Shown here: one piece after another, positions 33,703-43,308 of the stretch | Layout of the letters: each line of letters opens with the position of its first letter | How positions within the stretch are numbered: position 1 is the stretch's first letter | From: Ruegeria atlantica | GTDB lineage: Bacteria > Pseudomonadota > Alphaproteobacteria > Rhodobacterales > Rhodobacteraceae | Assembly (NCBI RefSeq): GCF_001458195.1 | Contig: NZ_CYPU01000018.1 | Coordinates: 62,001 to 126,000 of the forward strand | DNA length: 64,000 nucleotides | Direction: 5' to 3' | Program-made: the position numbers and the translations under genes | The notes under the pieces: generated by a model | Database searches by the model: none | What the model saw: only the letters and a program-made list of their open reading frames with translations | What the model was told of the DNA's origin: nothing

Positions 33703-34484
33703 CCTGCGGAGCTTTCCTTGAGGCGCGCGGGTTGGAGTTTTACGCCCTGAACGGCGACGTACTGCTGCAAAGCGTCAATTTCGAACTGAATGAAGGGGCA
33801 ACCCTGGCAATTGCCGGCCCAAACGGTGCGGGCAAAACAACGTTGCTGAATCTTTTGTGCGGCGGCGAAGAGATTGTGCTGGGGGACGTTTTGGTAAAGG
33901 GGCGCAGCCTTCGGCACCTTTCGGCGATGGACCGCGCCCGAATGATCGCCGTAGTCAGTCAGCAGGAATCGCCGGACGGGCGTTTGTTTCTGCGCGACTA
34001 CGTGGCCCTTGGGCAAATCCCAATCCGCGCTGATCGATCTGCGGCTGAGCATGCCTTAGAATTGGACCGAATCCTGAAACTGACCGGACTCGTCGCCCTC
34101 GCCGACAAGCGGATGGCCGTGTTATCCGGCGGGGAACGCCAGCGCGCTCATATCGCAAGGGCGCTGGCGCAGAACCCGTCGTTGCTGTTTTTGGATGAGC
34201 CGACGAACCATCTGGATCCGGACGCCAAGGGACGCATGCTGTCGCTGGTCGCCGAGCTGGGCATTACGGTGGTCATGATCGTCCATGATCTGGTCATGAT
34301 CCCGGAATTCGCGACCCATGTCGCGTTGATGAAATCCACACGCCTGACCGGTTTCGGCCCAGTGCACGAAGTGCTGACACCCGAAAGGGTCCATGAAACG
34401 TTTGGTGTCGATTATCTTAGCTTTCAGCATGAAGGCCGCATGATCCCGGCACTGGATATCCGACGAACCACTACCTCAAACTAG
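33699..34484 (+). CDS. ABC transporter ATP-binding protein, BtuD/FecE-like
   Basis: A 261-residue ATPase of the iron-siderophore/cobalamin class. Walker A is AGPNGAGKTTLLNLL, the Q-loop VSQQESPDGRLFLRDYV, the signature LSGGERQRAHIARAL and Walker B LLFLDEPTNHLD, with switch histidine VHDL. It overlaps the DUF1636 gene by four bases and is followed by a binding protein and one FecCD permease. Control by a cobalamin riboswitch makes corrinoid uptake the best inference; a siderophore system would normally carry a Fur signal instead. Confidence 0.9.
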   Translation: MTCGAFLEARGLEFYALNGDVLLQSVNFELNEGATLAIAGPNGAGKTTLLNLLCGGEEIVLGDVLVKGRSLRHLSAMDRARMIAVVSQQESPDGRLFLRDYVALGQIPIRADRSAAEHALELDRILKLTGLVALADKRMAVLSGGERQRAHIARALAQNPSLLFLDEPTNHLDPDAKGRMLSLVAELGITVVMIVHDLVMIPEFATHVALMKSTRLTGFGPVHEVLTPERVHETFGVDYLSFQHEGRMIPALDIRRTTTSN

Positions 34485-34493
34485 GAAAATAAC

Positions 34494-35444
34494 ATGAACA
34501 AAACTCTCTGGTGCGCTGCACTGATCGGCGGCATTGCAAGTGCCGCGACAGCGCGCGAGATCACCGTCGACAATTGCGGCGAGCCGATGGTGTTTGAAAC
34601 TCAACCCGAGCGGCTGGTCGTGCACGACATGAACATGACCGACATGGCCTTTGCGCTGGGTTTGCAGGACAAGATCGTTGGCCTGACGGGCATCACCGGC
34701 TGGTACAAAACCAGCCCCGAGTTTGACACCCTGCGCGGCGACATCCCGGAACTTGCACCCAAGTATCCGACAGTGGAAAATCTGGTCGCTGTCGAACCCG
34801 ACCTTTTCTTTGCGGGCTGGTACTATGGCATGAAGCCGGGCGGTGACGTGACCCCGGACACTCTTGCGCCGTTTGGCATCAAAACGATGATCCTGACGGA
34901 AAGCTGCGTACATCTGGATAAGGATCGCCCCGAAGCCAGCATGGACCTGCTGTTCACCGACGTTCTTCGCTTGGGCAAAGTCATGCGCGTTGAGGACAAG
35001 GCAGAAAAGCTTGTTTCCGGCTGGAAAGAGGAACTGTCCGCGATTCAAACACAGACAGCCGACCTGCCGAAGCCCCGCGTTTTCCTGCTGGACGGCCCCG
35101 CCGATGCCCCGTTTACGGCTGGTAAGTTTGCCATTCCCGACGCGATGATTGCTGCCGCTGGCGGCGAGAACGTCACCCATGACATGGACACCAGCTGGGG
35201 TCGTTCCTCGTGGGAAGCTGTTGCCGCTTCGAACCCGGAATTCCTGGTTTTACTTGATTATCAAACTGGAAATGGCGCCGCAGATACCTTCAAGTTCCTG
35301 CAGGACCATCCCGTGATGTCTCAGACGGACGCGGTCAAGAACGAACGCTGGATTGGTCTGCGCTACGAGGAACTGACACCCGGACCGGCAAATATCGAAG
35401 CAATTTCGAAAATGGCCAAAGCCATGCACCCGGGCCTAAACTGA
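34494..35444 (+). CDS. ABC transporter substrate-binding protein, BtuF/FepB-like
   Basis: A 316-residue periplasmic protein with a signal peptide (KTLWCAALIGGIASAATA) cut near residue 20. The helical-backbone binding fold is indicated by PERLVVHDMNMTDMAFALGLQDKIVG, then VENLVAVEPDLFFAGW and the conserved SWEAVAASNPEFLVLLD late in the protein. It follows the ATPase by nine bases. Riboswitch control suggests a cobalamin or precursor ligand, although sequence class alone would also allow a siderophore. Confidence 0.88.
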   Translation: MNKTLWCAALIGGIASAATAREITVDNCGEPMVFETQPERLVVHDMNMTDMAFALGLQDKIVGLTGITGWYKTSPEFDTLRGDIPELAPKYPTVENLVAVEPDLFFAGWYYGMKPGGDVTPDTLAPFGIKTMILTESCVHLDKDRPEASMDLLFTDVLRLGKVMRVEDKAEKLVSGWKEELSAIQTQTADLPKPRVFLLDGPADAPFTAGKFAIPDAMIAAAGGENVTHDMDTSWGRSSWEAVAASNPEFLVLLDYQTGNGAADTFKFLQDHPVMSQTDAVKNERWIGLRYEELTPGPANIEAISKMAKAMHPGLN

Positions 35445-35445
35445 T

Positions 35446-36459
35446 ATGGGCCGACTTGGCCTTACACTCTTGCTGGGGGCGGCTGTATTGGCCGCCCTTT
35501 TGCTAACCTCGACGGTCTACGGGACCACATCCATTCCGGCCTCTGACGCACTGGCCGGTGTCTTGTTGGGCACGGGAATGGTGGAAGGGGAAATGTCTCC
35601 GCTCCACCGCATCGTGTTTGACCTGCGCTTACCACGCGCGCTGTTTGCCGCCGTGATCGGTGCCGGGCTGGGCATCGTCGGCGTTGTCCTGCAAACCACC
35701 ACACGCAACGATCTGGCGGACCCGTTTCTGTTCGGCCTGTCCTCTGGCGCTGCGGCGGGAGCTGTCTTTGTCATTACAGTAACCGGAGATGTGCTGGGAT
35801 TTTGGACCCTGCCACTGGCCGCGTTTTTCGGAGGGCTTGTCGCATCAGGCATTGTGCTGGCTTTGGTTCATGGGCTGCGCACAAGCGCGCCCGAAAAACT
35901 GATCCTCGCGGGGCTTGCGGTTTCGTTTTTGTTTTCAGCTGTTACCAATTATCTGATTTTCGCGGGCGATAGCCGTGCGGCGCATTCTGTTATCTTTTGG
36001 ATGCTTGGGGGATTGGGTCTTGCCCGGTGGGAGACATTCCCTCTGGTCTGCGCAGGTTTAGCATTGATCCTGGCCTATGCAATGTACCGTAGCCGCTGGC
36101 TTGATGCGCTGCTGACTGGTGATTTGACGGCCGCCACCCTGGGTGTGCCCGTTCAAGGCTTGCGGTTCCGGATGTTCTTCGTGGCCGCTCTTGCGACTGC
36201 TGTGTTTGTGTCCGTTGCGGGTGTGATCGGTTTTGTCGGCCTGATGGTTCCCCACATCGCGCGCGGTATCGCAGGACCATTGCACAGCCAGCTTGTGCCT
36301 ACCGCTGCAATTGTTGGGGCAGCTTTGCTTACAGGCTCGGATATCCTGAGCCGTCTGTTGCTTGCCCCGCAAGAGCTGCCTGTTGGGATTGTCACGACAT
36401 CGCTGGGATCGGTTTTTGTTTTTCTTCTACTAATCCGAACCGCGCGCCCTCGCAGATGA
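35446..36459 (+). CDS. ABC transporter permease, FecCD/BtuC family
   Basis: A 337-residue permease with about ten membrane segments. Family motifs are LRLPRALFAAVIGAGLGIVGVVLQTTTRNDLADPFLFGLSSGAAAGA (read in parts) and the late GFVGLMVPHIAR, the coupling region to the ATPase, with ELPVGIVTTSLGSVFVFLLL at the end. It starts one base after the binding-protein stop and closes the riboswitch operon. It should act as a homodimer. Confidence 0.92.
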   Translation: MGRLGLTLLLGAAVLAALLLTSTVYGTTSIPASDALAGVLLGTGMVEGEMSPLHRIVFDLRLPRALFAAVIGAGLGIVGVVLQTTTRNDLADPFLFGLSSGAAAGAVFVITVTGDVLGFWTLPLAAFFGGLVASGIVLALVHGLRTSAPEKLILAGLAVSFLFSAVTNYLIFAGDSRAAHSVIFWMLGGLGLARWETFPLVCAGLALILAYAMYRSRWLDALLTGDLTAATLGVPVQGLRFRMFFVAALATAVFVSVAGVIGFVGLMVPHIARGIAGPLHSQLVPTAAIVGAALLTGSDILSRLLLAPQELPVGIVTTSLGSVFVFLLLIRTARPRR

Positions 36460-36523
36460 TCTCAAAGGGTCGCTTCGGCAAAAAAATTAAAGTTTCCTAA
36501 ATGACTAATATTTAACAGGCCAA

Positions 36524-36537
36524 ATGACCTAAATCAA
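36524..36537 (+). promoter_or_regulatory. FNR/Dnr-like site upstream of napF
   Basis: ATGAC-CTAA-ATCAA matches the TTGAT-N4-ATCAA consensus at eight of ten positions; the right arm is perfect. If activation is from -41.5, transcription would start near 36572, upstream of the chosen napF ATG at 36609 and downstream of an earlier in-frame codon. Control by oxygen or nitric oxide is in line with nap regulation in this group. Confidence 0.5.
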
Positions 36538-36608
36538 AAAAGGCCCCCACAGATCACGGTATGCGATACACTCGATTACAGGAATCGAGTGTAGCCAGGT
36601 CGCATGCA

Positions 36609-37124
36609 ATGCAACAACTGACCAGCCGACGGGCGTTTCTAAGCGCAAAGATCAGACCAGAGGACGGCAATATCGCCAGACCTCCGGGCTCGGTTGAGCT
36701 GTGCTTTGTTGAAACATGCAGTAAATGTGGTGATTGCGCAGATACTTGCCCCGAAGATGCGATCGTCATCGGGACAGATGGATATCCCCGCTTCCAGCCC
36801 ACTGACAATCCCTGCACCTTCTGCGGTGACTGCGCCCGGATTTGTCCAACCGAAGCGATATCGATTGACCGTTTGCCAGATTGGCCATGGCGCGCCGCGC
36901 TTACAGCGGACACCTGCCTATCTATGAACGGCATCAGTTGCCGCATCTGTCAGAACAATTGCGAACAAAGCGCGATCCGTTTCAAACTGATGACCGGCGG
37001 CCGCGCAGAGCCGGTGCTTGACCTTGATACATGCAACGGCTGCGGGATTTGCCCAAGTTTATGTCCCGCCGATGCCATTGCGCTGGAACGCCAACCTCAA
37101 CCACAAATGGAAGCTACTCAATGA
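36609..37124 (+). CDS. napF: Ferredoxin-type protein NapF
   Basis: A protein of about 171 residues with four-cysteine iron-sulfur motifs: CSKCGDCADTCP, CTFCGDCARICP and CNGCGICPSLCP, plus a further Cys cluster CRICQNNC. The start QQLTSRRAFLSAK is typical of NapF. An upstream in-frame start at 36561 would precede the likely transcription start, so 36609 is preferred. NapF is a cytoplasmic protein that aids maturation of NapA. Its stop overlaps napD as ATGA. Confidence 0.9.
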   Translation: MQQLTSRRAFLSAKIRPEDGNIARPPGSVELCFVETCSKCGDCADTCPEDAIVIGTDGYPRFQPTDNPCTFCGDCARICPTEAISIDRLPDWPWRAALTADTCLSMNGISCRICQNNCEQSAIRFKLMTGGRAEPVLDLDTCNGCGICPSLCPADAIALERQPQPQMEATQ

Positions 37125-37414
37125 ACATCTGCGGTTGTCTCGCCCATGTCGCACCTGATCACACGAGCGCAGCAGCGCGCGTGATGAAGGGCACGCCGGG
37201 TGTCGAAATTCACGCTGAAACGGAAGATGGCCGATTTGTTGTCGTCGTCGAAGACACTCCAACCCGTCTTGCATCCGAAACCATCATGGATCTGCACCAG
37301 ATCCCAGGCGTCATCTCTTTGACCCTGACTTATCACCATTTCGAGGATCTCGCGGACGCCCATCCGCAGCCCGATGCCCCAAGCCCAACCACCAGCCGGA
37401 GGCCCACGCAATGA
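37121..37414 (+). CDS. napD: Chaperone NapD
   Basis: A 97-residue cytoplasmic chaperone that binds the Tat signal of NapA. It opens [32 protein letters not shown] (read in parts), the family's ferredoxin-like fold, with [16 protein letters not shown] near residues 65-80. The ATG at 37121 overlaps the napF stop and its own stop overlaps napA, so all three are translationally coupled. The Pro-rich tail is longer than usual. Confidence 0.92.
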   Translation: MNICGCLAHVAPDHTSAAARVMKGTPGVEIHAETEDGRFVVVVEDTPTRLASETIMDLHQIPGVISLTLTYHHFEDLADAHPQPDAPSPTTSRRPTQ

Positions 37415-39903
37415 CACATTCTGAATCCCGTCGGACTTTTCTCAAGGCCTCTGCGGCCGCAGCAACGGCGTCAGCCGCTGGTATTCCGCTGGCGGCCGGT
37501 CAAGCCAATGCCCAGGCCGGAGCGCCAGACATCCGGTGGGACAAGGCGGCTTGCCGGTTCTGTGGTACAGGCTGCTCTGTTCTGGTTGGCACCAAAGAAG
37601 GTCGTGTCGTTGCGACGCAAGGCGACCCCGACGCGCCGGTGAACCGGGGGCTGAACTGTATCAAGGGTTATTTCCTGTCCAAGATTATGTACGGCAAGGA
37701 TCGACTGACTACACCTTTGCTACGCAAGACCAATGGCGAATACGACAAAAACGGTGAATTCGAGCCGGTAAGCTGGGACGAAGCGTTCGATGTCATGGCC
37801 GCAAAATGGAAAGAGGCGCTGGCCAAGAAAGGCCCGACCAGTGTCGGTATGTTTGGTTCCGGGCAATGGACGGTTTGGGAAGGCTATGCGGCATCCAAAC
37901 TGATGAAAGCCGGGTTCCGGTCCAACAATATTGACCCCAACGCACGGCACTGTATGGCATCAGCCGTTGTGGGCTTTATGCGCTCGTTCGGCATTGATGA
38001 GCCAATGGGATGCTATGACGATTTCGAGCACGCGGACACGTTCGTTCTGTGGGGTTCGAACATGGCCGAGATGCACCCGATCCTGTGGTCGCGCCTCACC
38101 GATACACGTCTGACCAAACCGGGTTGCGAAGTGCATGTACTGTCGACGTTTGAGCATCGCTCGTTTGAACTGGCGGACAACGGCATCGTTTTTGAACCGC
38201 AGACCGATCTGGCGATCCTGAACTACATCGCCAACTACATCATTCAAAATGGCGCGGTAAACGAAGACTTCGTCAAGAATCACGTCAACATCACCAAAAC
38301 CGCCACCGATATCGGCTATGGCCTGCGCGACACCAACGCGCTGCAGCAAGAAGCTGAAAATCCGAACTCGGGCAAGATGGATCCGATCAGCTTTGAAGAA
38401 TACGCCGAAGCCGTCGCGCCCTACACGCTGGAATATACCTCTGAACTGTCTGGTGTCCCTGCAGACAAGCTGGAGAAACTGGCCCAGCAATATGCCGACC
38501 CGAACCGTAAAGTGATGAGCTTGTGGACCATGGGCTTCAACCAGCACACCCGTGGGTCCTGGGTGAATTCGCTGATGTATAACGTGCACTTGCTGGTGGG
38601 AAAGATTTCCGAACCCGGAAACTCACCCTTCTCGCTGACGGGTCAGCCTTCGGCCTGTGGTACGGCGCGTGAGGTGGGGACCTTTGCCCACCGTCTGCCG
38701 GCGGACATGGTTGTTACGAATGATAAGCACCGCGAAATCTGTGAAACCGCATGGAACATCCCCGAAGGCACTATCCCGCCCAAGCCCGGCTTCCACGCCG
38801 TGTTGCAGCACCGCAAACTGAAGGACGGCGAACTGAATGCCTATTGGGTCCAGTGCAACAACAACATGCAAGCCGCACCTAACATCAACGAAGAAGGCTA
38901 TCCTGGTTACCGTAACCCGGAAAACTTCATCACAGTCTCGGATCCTTACCCAACTGTCACCGCAGTTTCGGCCGACTTGATCCTTCCCACGGCCATGTGG
39001 GTTGAGAAAGAAGGCGCCTATGGCAACGCCGAACGCCGTACGCAATTCTGGCGCCAGCAAGTGCAGGCACCGGGTGAGGCCAAGTCGGACCTGTGGCAGC
39101 TGATGGAATTCGCGAAACGCTTTACCATCGAAGAGGTCTGGGGCGAAGAGCTGCTGGCCAAGATGCCCGAGCATCGCGGCAAGACCATGTTTGACGTGCT
39201 TTATGCCAACGGTAAGGTCGACCAGTTCCCGCTGTCGGAAACGGCGGAAGGATTTCACAACGACGACGCCGAGCATTTCGGCTTCTACGTTCAGAAAGGT
39301 CTGTTTGAAGAATATGCCGATTTCGGACGCGGCCACGCGCACGACCTTGCTCCGTTCGAGATGTATCACGAGGCCCGTGGCATGCGCTGGCCTGTCGTCG
39401 ACGGCAAGGAAACACTCTATCGCTTCCGCGAAGGGTATGATCCGTATGTGCCGGAAGGCGCAGACGTTAAGTTCTACGGCTACGAGGACGGCAAGGCCAA
39501 GATCATCTTTGCCCCCTATGAGCCCGCCGCTGAGGAACCGGATGAGGAATTCGATCTGTGGCTGTCCACCGGTCGTGTGCTTGAACACTGGCATTCGGGT
39601 TCGATGACCCGCCGCGTGCCCGAACTGCATCGCGCGTTTCCTTCAGCCGTTGTCTACATGCACCCGGAGGACGCCAAGGATCGCGGTCTGCGTCGCGGGC
39701 AGGAAATCGTACTGTCCACTCGCCGGGGCGAGGTCACCAGCCGGGTCGAGACCCGTGGCCGCAATAAGGTGCCGCGTGGATTGGTGTTCATGCCGTGGTT
39801 CGACGAACACCAGCTGACCAACAAGCTGACACTGGACGCAACTTGCCCGCTGTCGAAAGAGACCGACTATAAGAAATGCGCCTGTAAGGTCGAGCGCGCG
39901 TAA
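37411..39903 (+). CDS. napA: Periplasmic nitrate reductase catalytic subunit NapA
   Basis: An 830-residue molybdoenzyme reducing nitrate to nitrite. The Tat signal SRRTFLKAS is at residues 6-14. The [4Fe-4S] cysteines are C48, C51, C55 and C83 (CRFCGTGC ... [11 protein letters not shown]). The molybdenum ligand is C181 in [12 protein letters not shown]. The C-terminal molybdopterin domain ([31 protein letters not shown]) is intact. Length is normal. Electrons arrive from NapC through NapB, with NapG and NapH as an alternative quinol route. Confidence 0.97.
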   Translation: MTHSESRRTFLKASAAAATASAAGIPLAAGQANAQAGAPDIRWDKAACRFCGTGCSVLVGTKEGRVVATQGDPDAPVNRGLNCIKGYFLSKIMYGKDRLTTPLLRKTNGEYDKNGEFEPVSWDEAFDVMAAKWKEALAKKGPTSVGMFGSGQWTVWEGYAASKLMKAGFRSNNIDPNARHCMASAVVGFMRSFGIDEPMGCYDDFEHADTFVLWGSNMAEMHPILWSRLTDTRLTKPGCEVHVLSTFEHRSFELADNGIVFEPQTDLAILNYIANYIIQNGAVNEDFVKNHVNITKTATDIGYGLRDTNALQQEAENPNSGKMDPISFEEYAEAVAPYTLEYTSELSGVPADKLEKLAQQYADPNRKVMSLWTMGFNQHTRGSWVNSLMYNVHLLVGKISEPGNSPFSLTGQPSACGTAREVGTFAHRLPADMVVTNDKHREICETAWNIPEGTIPPKPGFHAVLQHRKLKDGELNAYWVQCNNNMQAAPNINEEGYPGYRNPENFITVSDPYPTVTAVSADLILPTAMWVEKEGAYGNAERRTQFWRQQVQAPGEAKSDLWQLMEFAKRFTIEEVWGEELLAKMPEHRGKTMFDVLYANGKVDQFPLSETAEGFHNDDAEHFGFYVQKGLFEEYADFGRGHAHDLAPFEMYHEARGMRWPVVDGKETLYRFREGYDPYVPEGADVKFYGYEDGKAKIIFAPYEPAAEEPDEEFDLWLSTGRVLEHWHSGSMTRRVPELHRAFPSAVVYMHPEDAKDRGLRRGQEIVLSTRRGEVTSRVETRGRNKVPRGLVFMPWFDEHQLTNKLTLDATCPLSKETDYKKCACKVERA

Positions 39904-39930
39904 CGGACAAGCGAGGCAAAGGTCGTCCCC

Positions 39931-40749
39931 ATGCCCTTTGAAGGTAAACCTCTTTCGCCGCAACGGCGTCGCTTCCTGCAGGATGCGGCCCGTGCGTCGG
40001 GCGGCTGCGTGGTCGCCGGGTCAATGTTGGCCTGGCTCGCCCGCGATGCCCGGGCGTTGCCGGCCGAAGCATTACGTCCACCCGGCGCGCTACCGGAAGA
40101 GGCGTTTTTGTCTGCATGCATTCGCTGCGGGCTTTGCGTGCGGGATTGCCCTTATGACACATTGAAACTGGCGGAACTGGGCGTGGATGCGGTTGCTACA
40201 GGGACGCCCTATTTCACAGCGCGGGATGTGCCTTGCGAAATGTGTGACGACATCCCTTGCGTGGCCGCCTGCCCCACCGGTGCATTGGATCCGGCCCTCG
40301 ACAATATTGATGATGCCGAGATGGGTGTTGCCGTCCTTGTCGATCAGGAGAACTGTCTGAACTTCCTTGGCCTGCGCTGCGATGTCTGCTATCGCGTCTG
40401 CCCCGTGATTGATGAGGCAATCACGCTGGAAATGGCCCATAACGAACGTTCAGGCCACCACGCAATGTTCATCCCAACCGTTCATGCGGACCACTGCACA
40501 GGCTGCGGCATGTGCGAGAAAAGCTGCGTTCTGCCCGAGGCTGCGATCAAGGTCCTGCCTGCGCGCTTGGCCCGCGGCAGCAGTGCCGATCACTACCGCA
40601 AAGGCTGGGAAGAGAAAGAGGCCAAAGGCGGTCCCCTTGTTGAAGGCCTCATCGATCTGCCGGACCGACTGCCCGGACCGGGCACCGACAACCTTGCCGC
40701 ACCGGGCGGGTTCGCACCAGCATACGATTTGCCGGGGGTCGGACAATGA
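39931..40749 (+). CDS. napG: Ferredoxin-type protein NapG
   Basis: A 272-residue periplasmic iron-sulfur protein. A Tat-type start, [16 protein letters not shown], precedes four cysteine clusters: [35 protein letters not shown] and [11 protein letters not shown]. It passes electrons with NapH from ubiquinol to NapA or to the NapCB chain. It begins 27 bases after napA and overlaps napH by ATGA. Confidence 0.93.
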   Translation: MPFEGKPLSPQRRRFLQDAARASGGCVVAGSMLAWLARDARALPAEALRPPGALPEEAFLSACIRCGLCVRDCPYDTLKLAELGVDAVATGTPYFTARDVPCEMCDDIPCVAACPTGALDPALDNIDDAEMGVAVLVDQENCLNFLGLRCDVCYRVCPVIDEAITLEMAHNERSGHHAMFIPTVHADHCTGCGMCEKSCVLPEAAIKVLPARLARGSSADHYRKGWEEKEAKGGPLVEGLIDLPDRLPGPGTDNLAAPGGFAPAYDLPGVGQ

Positions 40750-41663
40750 GTGCACGCACACATATGCCGGCCGGAATGGAGGCCATCGAAGAAAAAGGTT
40801 GGGTGCGCGCCCACAAATACCTGCTGCTGCGCCGCGCAAGCCAGTTGCTCTTTCTGGCTGTGTTTCTTCTGGGACCGTGGTTCGGCATCTGGATCGTTCA
40901 AGGCACGCTTGCGGGATCTTTGACACTGGGCGTGCTGCCGCTGACCGACCCGCTTATCCTGTTGCAAAGCGTGATCGCTGGACATTGGCCGGAATTGACG
41001 GCCCTGGTTGGAGGAGTGCTCGTTCTGGCCGCTTACGCTCTGATTGGTGGGCGCGTCTATTGTTCATGGGTTTGTCCGATCAACCCAGTCACCGACGCAG
41101 CCAACTGGTTGCACAGACGTTTGGACCTGCCGAAAGGCTGGCAGCCCAAGCGCAGCACCCGCCTTTGGATATTGGCCACCGTCCTAATCGTCTCGGGCGC
41201 TACAGGCGTGATCGCATGGGAGCTGGTCAACCCGATCACCATGCTGCATCGCGGGCTGATTTTCGGCGCGGGGTTCGTGTGGGCCATGATCATTGCCATC
41301 TTCGTGTTCGACCTGTTCGTTTCGCGGCACGGTTGGTGCGGTCACATCTGTCCGGTTGGCGCATTCTACGGCCTGATTGGCGCCAAAGGTTTGCTGCGGG
41401 TCAGCGCCCCGAACCGAACAGCCTGCGATGATTGCATGGATTGCTATGCCGTTTGCCCAGAAAATCAGGTCATATCTCCTGCGCTGAAGGGTAAGTCGGG
41501 TTCCACACCACTGATCCTTTCCCCTGACTGCACCGCCTGCGGTCGTTGCATCGACGTGTGCGCCGTCGACGTCTTCAAATTTACTCACCGGTTCGACGAC
41601 AAGGTCGCCGCACCTACCGATCCAGTTCCCGCGCCCGATCCGCGCGCAGCCAGACCTATCTGA
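40746..41663 (+). CDS. napH: Quinol dehydrogenase membrane component NapH
   Basis: A 305-residue membrane protein. Four membrane segments alternate with the conserved [16 protein letters not shown] and [15 protein letters not shown] motifs, and the cytoplasmic end carries two [4Fe-4S] sites, [12 protein letters not shown] and [11 protein letters not shown]. With NapG it forms the second quinol-oxidising branch of the Nap system. Confidence 0.94.
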   Translation: MSARTHMPAGMEAIEEKGWVRAHKYLLLRRASQLLFLAVFLLGPWFGIWIVQGTLAGSLTLGVLPLTDPLILLQSVIAGHWPELTALVGGVLVLAAYALIGGRVYCSWVCPINPVTDAANWLHRRLDLPKGWQPKRSTRLWILATVLIVSGATGVIAWELVNPITMLHRGLIFGAGFVWAMIIAIFVFDLFVSRHGWCGHICPVGAFYGLIGAKGLLRVSAPNRTACDDCMDCYAVCPENQVISPALKGKSGSTPLILSPDCTACGRCIDVCAVDVFKFTHRFDDKVAAPTDPVPAPDPRAARPI

Positions 41664-41675
41664 GGGAGTGCCAAG

Positions 41676-42113
41676 ATGAACAAGCCAACCCGAACAGGCC
41701 TTATAGCCCTTATCCCCGTTTTGCTCTTGGGCGGATTCGCCCTTGCGCAATCAGCTCAGGTAGAATCCTTGCGGGGTGCCGATGTGGATGAACTGATCCC
41801 TCTGGAACAGATCCACAAGAACGTCGAAGGGCGCATGCAGCGCAACTATCGCCAACAACCGCCGCTGATCCCGCACTCGGTCGAGCAATACCAGATCGAC
41901 ACGCGCACAAATCAGTGCTTGTCCTGCCACGACTGGACCAAAGCCGGCGAACGCAATGCCCCGACATTGTCGATGACACACTATCTGGATCGCGACGGCA
42001 ACGAGTTGGATCACATCGCAGGCACACGTTATTTCTGCAACCAATGCCACGTGCCACAAGCAGACGCACCGCCATTGGTTGAAAACGTCTTTCAACCGTC
42101 CTCGGGCAATTAA
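41676..42113 (+). CDS. napB: Periplasmic nitrate reductase cytochrome subunit NapB
   Basis: A 145-residue dihaem cytochrome c. A signal peptide ends near LAQ (residue 25). Haem sites are CLSCH (81-85) and CNQCH (121-125). HSVEQYQID and the LSMTHY region supply likely distal ligands. It carries electrons from NapC to NapA. It begins 12 bases after napH. Confidence 0.95.
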   Translation: MNKPTRTGLIALIPVLLLGGFALAQSAQVESLRGADVDELIPLEQIHKNVEGRMQRNYRQQPPLIPHSVEQYQIDTRTNQCLSCHDWTKAGERNAPTLSMTHYLDRDGNELDHIAGTRYFCNQCHVPQADAPPLVENVFQPSSGN

Positions 42114-42142
42114 TCCAACGCAAGAACGAAAGGAGCACCAAC

Positions 42143-42844
42143 ATGGCAGACTCTCCTGAAAAACGCGGGTGGATTGGCCGCATCTGGAACTGGATCTGGA
42201 CCCCGGCGGTTGCCTTTAGCTCGGGTTTTCTGATCCTTGCGGGTTTTCTGGCTGGAATCCTGTTCTGGGGCGGGTTCCACTGGACGCTTGAGCTGACGAA
42301 TACCGAGGAGTTCTGTACCTCGTGCCATACGATGGAGACTAACCTGGGCGAGTATCGTGAGACGATCCACTACAACAACCACTCCGGTGTGCGGGCCATC
42401 TGTTCCGATTGCCATGTGCCGCATGAATGGAACCACAAGATCAAAGCCAAGATCATGGCGGTCAAGGACGTCTATCACGAGCTGGCAGGCACGATCAGTA
42501 CGCCCGAGAAATACGAAGAGCACCGTCTGAGCATGGCGACCGCCGTCTGGAAGAAGATGAAGGCCTCCGACAGTCGCGAATGCCGGAATTGCCACAACTT
42601 CGACTATATGGATTTCACGTTGCAGGAAACGCGCGCTGCCTCTGAGCACCAACGCGCCATTGATGAAAACATGACCTGTATCGATTGCCACCAGGGCATC
42701 GCCCATAGCCTGCCACCCGGCTATCAGGAGCGGTATCAGGAAGTGACCGAAACCTTGGCCAGCAAAGCGCAGGGTTCGTTGCAACAACAGGCCGCAGCTG
42801 ACGGCGATGACATCAAGTCATTCCTGAGTACTCGGGCAGACTGA
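42143..42844 (+). CDS. napC: Tetrahaem cytochrome NapC
   Basis: A 233-residue NapC/NirT-family quinol dehydrogenase. One N-terminal membrane anchor (about 20-45) is followed by four haem motifs: CTSCH (58-62), CSDCH (87-91), CRNCH (147-151) and CIDCH (179-183). A good ribosome site, AAAGGAG, lies nine bases before the ATG. It oxidises ubiquinol and feeds NapB. Confidence 0.95.
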   Translation: MADSPEKRGWIGRIWNWIWTPAVAFSSGFLILAGFLAGILFWGGFHWTLELTNTEEFCTSCHTMETNLGEYRETIHYNNHSGVRAICSDCHVPHEWNHKIKAKIMAVKDVYHELAGTISTPEKYEEHRLSMATAVWKKMKASDSRECRNCHNFDYMDFTLQETRAASEHQRAIDENMTCIDCHQGIAHSLPPGYQERYQEVTETLASKAQGSLQQQAAADGDDIKSFLSTRAD

Positions 42845-42857
42845 AAAGGGACACGAA

Positions 42858-43115
42858 ATGCTGGAAATTCTGGGAACAATCGGGGCCAACGTCATTAGTC
42901 TGCCGGGTATCCTTGGGCTGGCCCTGGGAATGATGACTCGCCGCGTTTGGCTGGGCGCATTGATGGGGGGCATTGTCGGGGTGTTGGCAACCTTCGTATT
43001 CGCTCATGGTTCATTTGCCGCGGTCGATACATTTGAGCTGTTGGTCGCAATTGGCATTGGCCTTTGCGCTGGTAGCGTGGGATCGGCCATACGCATCAAG
43101 GGGGCAACGGTCTGA
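42858..43115 (+). CDS. Small hydrophobic protein at the end of the nap operon
   Basis: An 85-residue, Gly-rich, very hydrophobic protein with two or three predicted membrane segments (about 12-27, 31-50 and 58-78), and the basic MMTRRVWLG loop between the first two. It begins 13 bases after napC with AAAGGGA as ribosome site, so it belongs to the operon. It is not NapE, which is shorter with one segment and usually comes first. I do not recognise the family. A role in assembly or membrane anchoring of the Nap complex is only suggested by position. Confidence 0.6.
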   Translation: MLEILGTIGANVISLPGILGLALGMMTRRVWLGALMGGIVGVLATFVFAHGSFAAVDTFELLVAIGIGLCAGSVGSAIRIKGATV

Positions 43116-43308
43116 CACTATTGGCAATCTAAGATCCAATTACATTTACTTTGCCGCATGTGAAACTGCGGCAAACACCCCAGCGTTGCCTCAACGAAAA
43201 AGTTCAGGAAACGCGACAAACGATATCAATTCAGTAGTATAACCCTGTTAAGGCCTTTGGGCTTGGCGTGATGGTCAATGAAAACAAACCATTCAGACGG
43301 GGGCATCT

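Noticed and set aside
38623..39630. A 335-codon frame on the strand opposite napA
   Set aside because: It lies wholly inside a certain gene in high-GC DNA, has no ribosome site and resembles no family; it is a codon-bias shadow.
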